This document shows, piece by piece, positions 1 through 9,300 of a stretch of 30,633 nt of DNA (positions are counted from its first letter, which is position 1; each line of letters begins with the position of its first letter). The DNA is from Branchiostoma floridae (Eukaryota > Chordata > Leptocardii > Amphioxiformes > Branchiostomatidae): contig NC_049996.1 in the NCBI RefSeq assembly GCF_000003815.2, positions 879,005 through 909,637 of the forward strand. The letters are read 5' to 3'. Position numbers and translations under genes: made by a program. The notes below the pieces were generated by a model, which searched no databases, was not told the DNA's origin, and saw only the letters and a list, made by a program, of their open reading frames with translations.

Positions 1-190
1 TCTGTTCATTTTCTATTCATCCAAAATCCAGTCCAATAATTTTTTTCAGGTCCGTTTTTTCCAGACCATTCCAACAAGAAAAAAAAGGTTTTGTCGTGTA
101 CCGGTACCCTCTCCTACCAAGGAGATTCCTTTTTTCAACCTCCTTGCTCCTACTAGTGCTAGTATGCTGTGAGAGAATGTAAGGTCTTAC
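1..190. repeat. BBS9 intron 5 start; partial interspersed repeat
   Basis: No coding sequence is seen. The stretch around 30-100 (CAGGTCCG, T-runs, CCAGACCATTCCAACAAG) is matched in inverse orientation near 8690-8740 (CTTGGACCAATCCG... CAGACCTGG), so it is a dispersed repeat of unknown type. Confidence 0.4.
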
Positions 191-365
191 TTATAACTCT
201 CCACTTGTCGCAGTGCGGACACCGTTACGAAGGAGTCCGTTCTCGTGATGTACTTCAGCGGTCCCGGCAGGAGAAACCCCGGCAGGAAACGACTGAACGC
301 GAAACTCTCCTGCTCAAAAATGGACAGCGTGCCGTCCATAGACTGGATACAGAGGAAATCCTTTC
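191..365 (-). CDS. BBS9: BBS9 coding exon 5
   Basis: The acceptor CCCTATAG lies at 373-366 (complement) and the donor is GTAAGA. The exon encodes FLCIQSMDGTL, IFEQESFAF and FLPGFLLPGPL, ending QVESYK with the Lys codon split. Its 175 nt continue the frame from exon 4. Confidence 0.95.
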
Positions 366-3300
366 CTATAGGGAGATGTCAAAAATACTTCAGAAAATCA
401 GACATATTGGTAAACATCAGGGCAAACATTTACTTTTGGGCCCAACTACCTTTCTGTACTAAATATTAATACTCAGGGCTTTAAATACTGGGTGCATGTG
501 CAAAATTTGAGCTGTGCACTTGATGTTCTTTAGCTATAAAAATCATTTCATGAAGTATATCTATCTAGTTATCTTTGTTAATAAGAACAAAAGGAAGTAA
601 TAGTATTATGTTTTTCTGATATTGCATTTTATTTTTTTGGATGCACCAGTGCACCTAATCCATAAAAATGAATTTTGAGCCGTGAAGACAGTTATAATAT
701 ACGAAGTTTTTCCACCAACGTGTTGTTGGCGTTTTTCTCGTCTCAGACTCTTTGCACTCTACCCTTCTCTACATCGTCATTTCTGTGCAGACTGAAAGAA
801 AATATGGACTGATTTTACAAGTAGACCGTCCGTTCATGTATCTAATGTTATAGGCTCTTGAAATCCATGAACGCTTGTCTAATTTTCGTATTGCGCGGGC
901 CAAAATTATCGGAATCGTATTTGCGTAAATTTTCCAAGATGGCGCCGCCTCACAAGATAAACAAGGTCAATAGGGGTCAGTGGACGACTCCATTTTTGCC
1001 AAGGTAAAATGTGGCAACAAGAATTCTGATTTATAGCACAAAATACGGTGATTATGGTATAAAAACGATAAGAATCAATTAAATCAACGTTATTTATGTA
1101 AGAACTAGACGAAGTTGGATTTTTGTCAAAGAAATAAGCCTACGTAGAGACAGTTTTATTTCGACGTGACCACCTTGGCATAATGGCGCATGCAGACAAG
1201 TCAAGCCAAGCCTTCCTGAACAACTGAAAGTTTTTGTGGCGTTTTGATGTTTAGAAATGATTATGAACTTGTGATCAGCAGTGATTGAACGTCTAATTTT
1301 TGCTGGCAACTAGCGGAATTTACATGATTTGTCTATTCGATTGGCAAAGTTGCCGGAGACTCGCGCTGTGACCCAAGCTCAGAAAAGGAAGATCGAGGAA
1401 CAAAGGAAAATGGCGGCGGTGACTTCGTGTTCAGACAATTCTAACTGTATAAAAGACAAGAGAACCAAGCAAATGTCTGTCAGTTTTGACTCAGAAATAC
1501 GATGTCGAAGGCTTCGACTCCCAAGGGACAGGCATTGACGTTGGTTATTCGGCGTTCCGAGAACGGCAAGTCCTCCCGTTAACTAGCGGCTGATTTCGGA
1601 GCAGGTGTCGGTCGGACTCAGATTAGTGTTAATGTCTAATAATAGTACACTGTCTTCTCTGTTGATAGCTAATGTCATGATTGACATACAGTTTGACTAT
1701 ACAGAAATAAGGGAGCAGCTACAGTGCTGTAGCAGTAGTAGTAATACAAATCTATTTGATTGAACTGTTTGTTTTAAACTCATAATTAGTTTAAATGTAT
1801 AACCTTAATTTAATAATATGTCAATAAATACTCAGTATCTCAGTGGAAGCTGAATGCCTTGTCACTTATTGCTTGTGGTGAAATGTACTAGTACCTTTTT
1901 GGCTGTACTGCCCATAGGGGCCACCTGCCCATAGGGGCCAAATTTGTTCAGTCCCTTGAGTGACCCCTATAGACAGGTTTCACTGTACATGTAAGTAGTA
2001 TGTGGACTTTATTTGGCGTTGAATAGCTGAGTGACTAGGCTAGAGGACACAAAATGGACAGGGCACTGGTATTCCTAACTTGTGTCCATGGGAAAAGCAC
2101 TTATCATAACTTTCCTCAGTCCAGCCTGCCAGGTGTAAAAATAGGCACCTGACTTCGGTTGGGGAGGAGAGGGATGGGCTCCACCTTCCAATACAGTGCC
2201 CTAGACACAGTGGATAACAACCCACTGACCTTCTACCTCAAAAAGGCTATGGAACTACCTTTACCTTTCTATCTAAACAAGGATATTTGTTATACTATGA
2301 CAGACACTATGGCAGACTTTATACTGACCTTTGACCCCACCAAACGGTCCGTACGCCATGTTGCAGGCCGTTCTCTGTAGGTTGTGTTCATACATCATGT
2401 TCAGCTGGTGGTGGCTGCCGTGTTCAACTGCACCTGACACAACTGTACAGGGAAATAGACTCGTGTTTAGGAGAATATGCAAAATTACCTGACACCTGTT
2501 TCATTTACTCCTCTGGGTCTGAGTCAGGGTTGCGTAAGCATTTCACTTGCAAAAAAACGTATGTTTTCTCATGGTGATTGGAGCATTTATCATAAAATTA
2601 CAGAGTCAAACCTGCCCGAGCGACCACCTGTTCTCAGCGACCACCTGGCCATTTCGACCGCTTTTTCTCAGTCCCGATTTTTTTTCCCATTGACTTAAGC
2701 ATTAAGCGACCTTTTCTCAACGACCACTTGGCCAACGCGACCGCGACCGGCCCAAATTGGGACCCATAACGACCGCATCATTTTCAAAATTGAGGTTTTC
2801 ATCGATTTTTGATGATAACTAGCGCGATTTTGTGCCGAAATCGTTGTAAGAAAATCCGAATTTATAATTAGTTGTTATAGAATTTTTAAAAAATCTATAT
2901 CATAATAAAGTGAACGAATGCTGAAACGTATATAGCCTCATACTTTTTTAAGAAAGATCTGTGTAGCTCATACCTTTTTAAGGAAGATCTGTACGTGTGA
3001 GTGCTTTTGTCCAACTGTACTGTATACATTCACCCGTGGGTAAGTACGCTATCGGGACGTACCGGGCATCGAATTCGAAAGGTGCACCGTAGTTATTTCA
3101 GATCAAGAACATAGCGACGCATAAAGGCTTTTTTGCATCAAATCGACAGCATCAAAGTTCCCTTACTGTCTAAAACGGTAGTGTACAAATACTTGAGCTT
3201 TAAAACACTGTATCGTATAAAAACTCGATAAAAGCTTGGGGTTAAATTTACAATTTACAGTGTGCGTGTTGTATTTGACATTAAAGACCTCGCTTCTTTG

Positions 3301-4818
3301 CGTGCGTGCAGTGTGCTTGCTTTTGCCATTAAACACAACGGAAACCATTTATACTTTGCATCAGGCATGTTTTGAGTCGATACTCTTCTCAGCGACCACC
3401 TGTCCAAATCGACCGCTTTTGTCCGGTCCCCCGGGTGGTCGTCTTGGGCAGGTTTGACAACAAATGCTTCTAATAGGCATCCCTGTGAATGGACTATACA
3501 TTTGTATTAATCCTTGCTGCATTGTAAGTTCTAGACCTTGCAACTAAAAACTAATTTACAAACTTAGCGATCAAAATTTTCATGGAAACTCACGTGATAT
3601 CCCGTACACTGCCACTTTTCTGGGATGCAACACAGCCAAGTGGAGAGCCTCTGTGCCTCTGGAATATACAAGTAATAATATAACTAATATACGTGTATTC
3701 ACGTCTTTTCTTGTAATACATTATTTGTCAATGAAGGTACGGCATCCAGGTACATAGTTGTACATTCACAGTCAATGATGAAAGACAGATATATTGGACA
3801 CTAGTGCCTGAAACTTCTGGCTTCTTCAAGATCTTATCTAGCTCTTTGGTTATCATGTTTACCTTCACAGAATGGAAACATTTTTTTTCTTCCTCATCTT
3901 CTTCTGTTCCAAACACATAGCTAATAAGGTCAATTACCTGGACCAAATAGCTGTTACCATAAGCATTGTTACTGGTTATTAACAAACACCCTGTTGTGTT
4001 CAATCAATAACATGATAATGTAGCAAGTGGCAGGACAGAGCTGGAGGGGCTGGTCACCATATATCATGAATGTGTTTGAGTAAGCATAAACAGAGCAGTA
4101 GTTTGTAAGGCTAAACCATGTGAAGGTAAATATTATGTATTTGCCTGCAAATGTTGCCTTACAAGATTTTTTTTCCAATTTCTCTCCCCTAAATGATTGA
4201 AATGGACTATTCCTTACGAGACGAATCTGCCTGCCTCCAGTTGCAGGATGGGACTGTTCAGCTGCACCTCCATCAGCAGGTCCTCCGGCTTGAACCCCTC
4301 CCCCTTCCCGGGGCGTGGCAGGTACGCCCGCAGCACGCCCGCATAACTGCCAATCAAAACCTTGTCTGGAATAACAAACAAATCCAAGACATTAGTATTC
4401 GCATGAAGGAAGTTTTTCTTTTGTTGGTACAAAAAACATTGAAAAGAAGATTTAATTACTGATGTAACACAGATGGAATTGACTTAATATTATGCCTGGG
4501 CTATGATAATGTTTGATACAGTTTTTCTAGACCAACTGATAACTTGGTTCATCGCATGAGGTTCTATCTAGCTCGCTTCCGTCGGATAATTTGAACGCAC
4601 TTATTGTGTGCCAGATGTGCCATTGTCACGAATTTGAATTATGTCCATTAGCTCCTGTTTGCATGCATTAAAGTCCTTTAAGCACGAAGTCTACGCTGAA
4701 AGACCATACCGTGGCCAGTGGTACTGTTGTCGATATTGGCGACACACAGACAGCCCTGGTCGAACGTCTCCTCCTGACATTGTGCCGACCACCAGTCTCG
4801 TGTCTTAAACAGCGACAT
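191..4818 (-). CDS. BBS9: BBS9 (PTHB1), BBSome subunit; N-terminal part, five exons, continues beyond the left edge
   Basis: BBS9 is a core subunit of the BBSome, the coat-like complex that moves membrane proteins in and out of cilia. Five minus-strand exons join in frame: 4818-4710, 4365-4218, 3658-3594, 2433-2329 and 365-191 (602 nt, residues 1 to about 201). The product begins MSLFKTRDWWS, as vertebrate PTHB1 does, and then has DKVLIGSYAGVLRAY, GTEALHLAVLHPRK, MYEHNLQRTACNM, FGGVKG, FEQESFAF and RFLPGFLLPGPL, matching the N-terminal beta-propeller of the family in order. All junctions are AG/GT and phases agree. Vertebrate BBS9 is about 890 residues, so roughly three quarters lies left of this window. 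The next exon, corresponding to the segment after VESYK, is not visible in bases 1-190. The gene is head-to-head with SRP68. No frameshift or in-frame stop is seen. Confidence 0.95.
1895..1995. repeat. Fragment of the CAAACCTG/GTGACC-type inverted-repeat element in BBS9 intron 4
   Basis: It contains two adjacent copies of CTGCCCATAGGGGCCA, then GAGTGACCCCTATAGACAGG and a TTTCACTGTACATG end. The wording resembles the ends of the element at 2605-3458 and the fragments near 7770, 15704 and 17893. The rest of 366-2328 shows no further clear repeat or BBS9 exon. Confidence 0.35.
2329..2433 (-). CDS. BBS9: BBS9 coding exon 4
   Basis: The acceptor is GTGTCAG and the donor GTCAGT. The exon encodes AVEHG, then MYEHNLQRTACNMAYGPFG and GVK. 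The MYEHNLQRTACNM block is nearly invariant in animal BBS9. Confidence 0.95.
2605..3458. mobile_element. Non-autonomous terminal-inverted-repeat transposon (about 0.85 kb) in BBS9 intron 3
   Basis: The left end reads GTCAAACCTGCCCGAGCGAC and the right end is its imperfect complement, GTCGTCTTGGGCAGGTTTGA, closing with C. Internal GCGACCACCTG words recur near both ends. No transposase-like ORF is present. Target-site duplication is not clear (CAGA / AACA flanks), so the superfamily is left open. Confidence 0.6.
3594..3658 (-). CDS. BBS9: BBS9 coding exon 3 (65 nt)
   Basis: This exon is too short to appear as an obvious ORF. The acceptor ATTCCAG at 3661-3659 (complement) and the donor GTGAGT fit the phases of exons 2 and 4. 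It encodes GTEALHLAVLHPRKVAVYGIS, against GTEMLHLAVLH in the human protein. The junction codon with exon 4 becomes CGT (Arg), where vertebrates have Gly. Confidence 0.92.
3854..4162. repeat. Interspersed repeat, copy 1 (partner at 11423-11706)
   Basis: About 300 bp align over the whole length with 11423-11706. Shared words include ATGTTTACCTTCACAGAA, CCTGGACCAAAT, GGGGCTGGTCACCA and GGCTAAACCATGTGAA, in the same order and spacing. It lies in BBS9 intron 2. No coding potential or recognisable ends; type unknown. Confidence 0.6.
4218..4365 (-). CDS. BBS9: BBS9 coding exon 2
   Basis: The acceptor TTCCAG precedes ACAAGG and the donor is GTAAGG. The exon encodes DKVLIGSYAG...EDLLMEVQL...LEAGRFV, the first propeller blades. 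Its 148 nt restore phase 2 at the end, with a split Ser codon. Confidence 0.95.
4710..4818 (-). CDS. BBS9: BBS9 coding exon 1 (residues 1-36, Asp37 split)
   Basis: The start codon is the complement of 4816-4818. The exon encodes MSLFKTRDWW and then FDQGCLCVANID, both diagnostic of PTHB1. It ends ...GGCCAC-G before the donor GTATGG (complement of 4704-4709), leaving phase 1. Confidence 0.95.
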
Positions 4819-6209
4819 GACGCTCCCTCAACGGTATCAGGCGACACAGTCAGGAACAGGCTGCTAGGAAGGATGTAGTAGAAAAAAGATTGTCAAAAAT
4901 TTTTTGGTTGAGCATAGACATGATAGAGCTGTGTACCTAAACTAAAGGCACTTCCTTAAACACGGGCCCCCATTTTACATCCCTTCTGAAAGACGGCTGC
5001 AGCCCAAACCGAGATGCCTTTTCCAGGATTGAACCGGGGTCTCCCAGTTACCAACTAACCAGGAGCTCAACTGTGGGGCTGCTACCAGTTGAGCTACAGG
5101 ATCATTTCTAGGAGGTACTTTAGTAGGAAACCTTATGCATGAGGTCCCATGTTTGAGGACAGCCACACATCAAGCACGTTAAAGAACCCACCGCACTTCA
5201 CACTTATCAAAAACAGTACAGGTCCTACCCAGTGTGTCTTACAGTGTGGTCTTTAAATATGTAATAACACTGCTTACTGTACAAAACTGGTGTTAGTACA
5301 AAAGTCTCACCATTCAACAGTGCCAATTAAGGCTGGCAAGTTCAAGTTACTTACCTAGAAAAAACATAGCAAGGCGTTATTGGACTACTCTATCAATTGA
5401 TACTCTATTATTACATTCATGTACTAGTAAATCTATCATTATTGAGACTGACATGACATTGTTGTCATTAGAGATTACCATGACAACGTGTTTACGTACG
5501 ATCTGATCATTTGGTCGACATTGCAAATATTTCAACAACATTGTCGGAAAGTAGCACACACAAGGATTGATGCTGTTAATGCACACGTATGCATAAAATG
5601 CGATTTTAAGTCGACGATCATGAAACAAAAGCCTAAAGAAAGCACGCCCCCCTCCCCCTCACAATCAGCGATATCTCCAACTTCCACCGACCTTTAACTG
5701 CACAGTGCGTCCAACAATCACAGCATAATTCGGGCTTCAGAAAGATCCCTGGGTCTGCCTTTGAACAGTTGTTAAAGATCGCAGATCAGAACTTCTTCAA
5801 AATGGATATTCGACAAAAACACCTGTTTTCCGATGCAGAGTTTCCTTCCCGCTGGAAAAATTTCTTTGAAGCGCAGGCGCACAAGTGGTAATGCAACAGC
5901 GACCTCTAGCGAGATTTTTATGAAAACATATTTTTTAGCAGCCATGGCAGCAGGGAGTAGGGACAAGTTTGGCAACCTTTAAAGTATACTTTGCTTTAAT
6001 GTTTTTAAGACACAAAATTCTCCGATTTGAGAAGATTTTTCTTATTTTTTACGTTATTTGATAAGTCGAGCGCAAGTAAAACGTAATTTTCCCACGTTAC
6101 ATGTAGACCCTAAATATTCCGCTAGGTGTCGCTGCTGCACTGTCATCTCCGCGGAGACTGCAGTTTGCCTCTGTCGTCAGCAGCTTCGTCTGCACACCAC
6201 CGTGTCAGC
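4819..6209. promoter_or_regulatory. Divergent promoter interval between BBS9 (minus) and SRP68 (plus)
   Basis: About 1.4 kb separates the two start codons, which point away from each other, so both 5' UTRs and core promoters should lie here. The 150 bp before the SRP68 ATG are CpG-rich with no TATA box at a fitting distance. Apart from the SINE at 4949-5101 I see no gene. The 17-mer GCTAGGTGTCGCTGCTG at 6121 recurs at 30348, so part of the upstream region may itself be repeat-derived. Confidence 0.5.
4949..5101 (-). mobile_element. tRNA-derived SINE
   Basis: On the minus strand, CCTGTAGCTCAACTGGTAGC supplies a polymerase III A-box (TAGCTCAACTGG), and CCCCGGTTCAATCC supplies a B-box about 50 bp downstream. 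A non-tRNA body follows, containing GGGCTGCAGCCGTCTTTC and GATGTAAAATGGGG. The same head and body recur at 15445-15604. It is not a functional tRNA because the cloverleaf cannot be closed. Confidence 0.7.
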
Positions 6210-6379
6210 ATGGCGGCAGAGAAAAACCAAACTTCGGGAGACCAAAATTCGGACGTTTTACCGCAAGAGGGGACGGAGGACGAGCAAAACAAGGTGGTTC
6301 TGACCCTAGAGATCCTGCAGACGATAAAAGATGCGCAGCAAACCCACGGACTGAGGCATGGGGACTACCAACGCTACAG
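6210..6379 (+). CDS. SRP68: SRP68 exon 1, coding part
   Basis: It encodes MAAEKNQ, an acidic linker and LEILQTIKDAQ...GLRHGDYQRYR. The poorly conserved Gly-rich N terminus of vertebrate SRP68 is much shorter here. The donor is CTACAG-GTAAAG, phase 2. Confidence 0.97.
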
Positions 6380-9300
6380 GTAAAGTCTGCGGGTGGGGAG
6401 GGGGGCGGCTTCCATATGGAAATTATAGTAGAACTAGAAATTCACTTTTGAGCGTCTACATAAAGTTAATTCCAAGGATAGAAATCTGTTGTATGGTTTT
6501 TGTAGCATAGAAACTGTACTAAATGTATCTAAAGCTTAGAAGGTTGTATTAAACTGTTTTCAGCATGTGCAAATGATTATTTTATGGTGCAAATTTTATT
6601 AAAGTTGTCTACGTGGTCATCATAATTTAGTAAAATTTTAATCGGAAAGCAAAAAAAGGTTTATCGTCCGTTACGGTTGAAGACCACAGGTCAGGTTATT
6701 TCAATCTTCTTTTTACAGCATTGTCATTTTCTAGCATTGTTCGTCTAGTTTTGTTTCAAGCACTGTATGATCAAAAAAGAAAAATGAAAGAAGACAGCTG
6801 TGTGGATTTGAGTAAGTCACAAATAATAATTCATAATTAAGACCTTATTAAGAGTTATTGTTATATAATGTTTAAGGCCCTTAACTTTTATTGTAAGCTG
6901 TCTCTTGATTGGATGTCCGAATATTCCTTTGCCAATTAAACTTTAAAATCTATTTAGGGGTATCTTATTATTTAGTAGATTGACTAGTAATATCATGATT
7001 ACAAAATCAATTACTTTACGGTATAGAAATAAATGGTTTGTCATGTTAAAGGCCGGTTATATCAGCTATAACGTTAACGATACTGTAGTGTAGATGTGAA
7101 TGAAAATATAATGTCTTCCCAGATGTATGCCAATTCTTTCCAGCCTGTTAGTAGTGATGTAATTTTCCTATATCCAATCACAGGGGATATTGCGCCCGCC
7201 GTCTGCGGAGGCTTAGGAAGGGGCTCCACTTCACGTGCGGAAATCGACACAAGTTCCAGCGGAAGCCAATCACAGAGGAGCTCCTGTCAGAGCAGCGGTT
7301 CCTCCTGATGCCCCTGATGGAGGCTGAGAGGGCCTGGAGCTATGCTATGCAGGTCAGGGAGAGAGAGAGGGAATGAATGAATGATTGAATGAATGAAAGA
7401 TAAAGATATGTAAAGCATATTTGTGGTTGTAAACAAAAGAAGAAATGAACATACATTAAAGGAATGAAATTATGTGTGCATTTGAATGACTGGATGAATT
7501 AGGAAGGCAACATTTCCACAAAATTTCAGAATGTTTTCCCTGTAGCCTTTTGTCAAGCTACTCACACACATTACTTTTTTTATAGTATTGTATGCGAGTA
7601 AACAAAAAACAAAAATAAACACCCTGATAGTGATTGGTTCCTGACAGAAGAAGAAAAGATAAAGAGAACACAACAGCAAAAACAAAAATACCAAAAAACA
7701 TTATAAAAAAATGCATTGTATTACATTTTGCAGCCGAAAACTTGTAATGAACTTAATACATTCAAATCTGTACAAGTGACCACCTATACACAAGGATTAT
7801 GACAACTTATTGGTGGTCCCTTTGAAAAGTTTGATAATTTTTCCCATCAACACAAGCATGAAGAATCTTGTCTATAGTGACCACCTGTCCACATAGACCA
7901 GATTTTATTGTTCTTCTTAGACAGTTGATTGTAAAAGTTATCAACACTATAAAAGTACTTCATTAGACTGTATTTAAAACAGTTTTCCTGGTGCTGTTTT
8001 CCCCAGTTGAAACAAGAAGCGAACACAGAACACAGGAAACAGTTCCACATGGTGAGCCGTATGAAGAAAGCTGCCGGACACGCCGCAACACTGGCCAGGC
8101 TATGTGACTCTGACAAGGTGGGGTTTGTACTAGTTTGTGAAACTATTTCTTGACATTAATATCACATTTTTATAACACTAGTCAATGACAGGATAGAGAT
8201 TTATGTATAAAACCCTGTACATGGACCAGCGCAGGTTAGGTGCAGGTAGACAACAGAAATACCTGCACAGCTCCAATTTTACATGCACTAACCTGCATAT
8301 GCAGGTGGTATTTCGAGCCCTGTAATTTTAAAACCACCACGAACATTTCTGCATTTACAGTAGATGCCTACATTATATCATCATCTTATATTCCATTCTG
8401 TACAATGTATAGTACTTTAATGTACAATGTAGAGTTCAAACAAGAGGGTAGACAAGGAGAATTTTCTCAGTAGTTTTGAGTTCATGTTGAAGCAGTTAGG
8501 CCATGTTGATTTGATTATATGGATGACATCCTCCGGGAACCCCAAAACTGATGCGAGCGAGCGAATAAAAAAAAAGTTGCCTTCAGTATGAAATCGAAGT
8601 GGCCAGGAAGGTTAAACATAGGACTAAACACACATAGTATGGTATAACAATAGTTAGGTGTAGGGACCAGTACATCATACAGGTGCAAAATATTTTTTCT
8701 TCTTGGACCAATCCGAAAAAAACAGACCTGGAAAAAAAACAGAGGAACAGGTTCCGCTATTACAAAATTGACACACTATGTCGGCAGGCATTTGGGGTCT
8801 CACCGGGGGACCAAGAAGACAACAAGAGCGAAGTCAAGTAGAGTTTATAGTCAATTGCACCAAGTTTCTACAGTCAAAGGTACAGAGACAGTTAGCCTTT
8901 ATTACATGGAGATGGGATTTTAAAATGCAGTGGGAGTCCAATAATCCACCAAACAGATTCCTTTGTAGCAAAATTGACCAATTACCATTGTTTTGAGTAT
9001 TGCCAGTTCTCAAGTTTCCACAGACAATCAGGTCCAGGTTCATGTCCGGACCTGGAAATGATCCTCTGGACCTGAATTTTCTGTACTGATACCTCCCCCA
9101 ACCAACAATAGATTTTTTTCTTTCTATCCTTTCACATCTTATTCTTTGACTTTAGATTCATTTTGGCATTCTATGGCATTAGTTATCTGTTTTCTGATAC
9201 TTTTTTTTCAATCTACTGAACATTTGGGCTCATTTTACAGCTGCTTTGCACAATTTATTGTGTGGTCGAAAACTTTTTTTTTTTGGAAATGGCCGAAAAT

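Noticed and set aside
169-469. Plus-strand frames over bases 169-469 (97 and 74 codons)
   Set aside because: They are the antisense of BBS9 exon 5, whose minus-strand reading gives a clear PTHB1 match with splice sites.
3728-4003. 91-codon minus-strand frame as a BBS9 exon
   Set aside because: It lies in an interspersed repeat also found at 11423-11706, and the real BBS9 exon 3 is at 3594-3658.
4978-5101. Functional tRNA gene
   Set aside because: It has A- and B-box-like sequences but no closing acceptor stem, and the same body follows the head at 15445, so it is a SINE.
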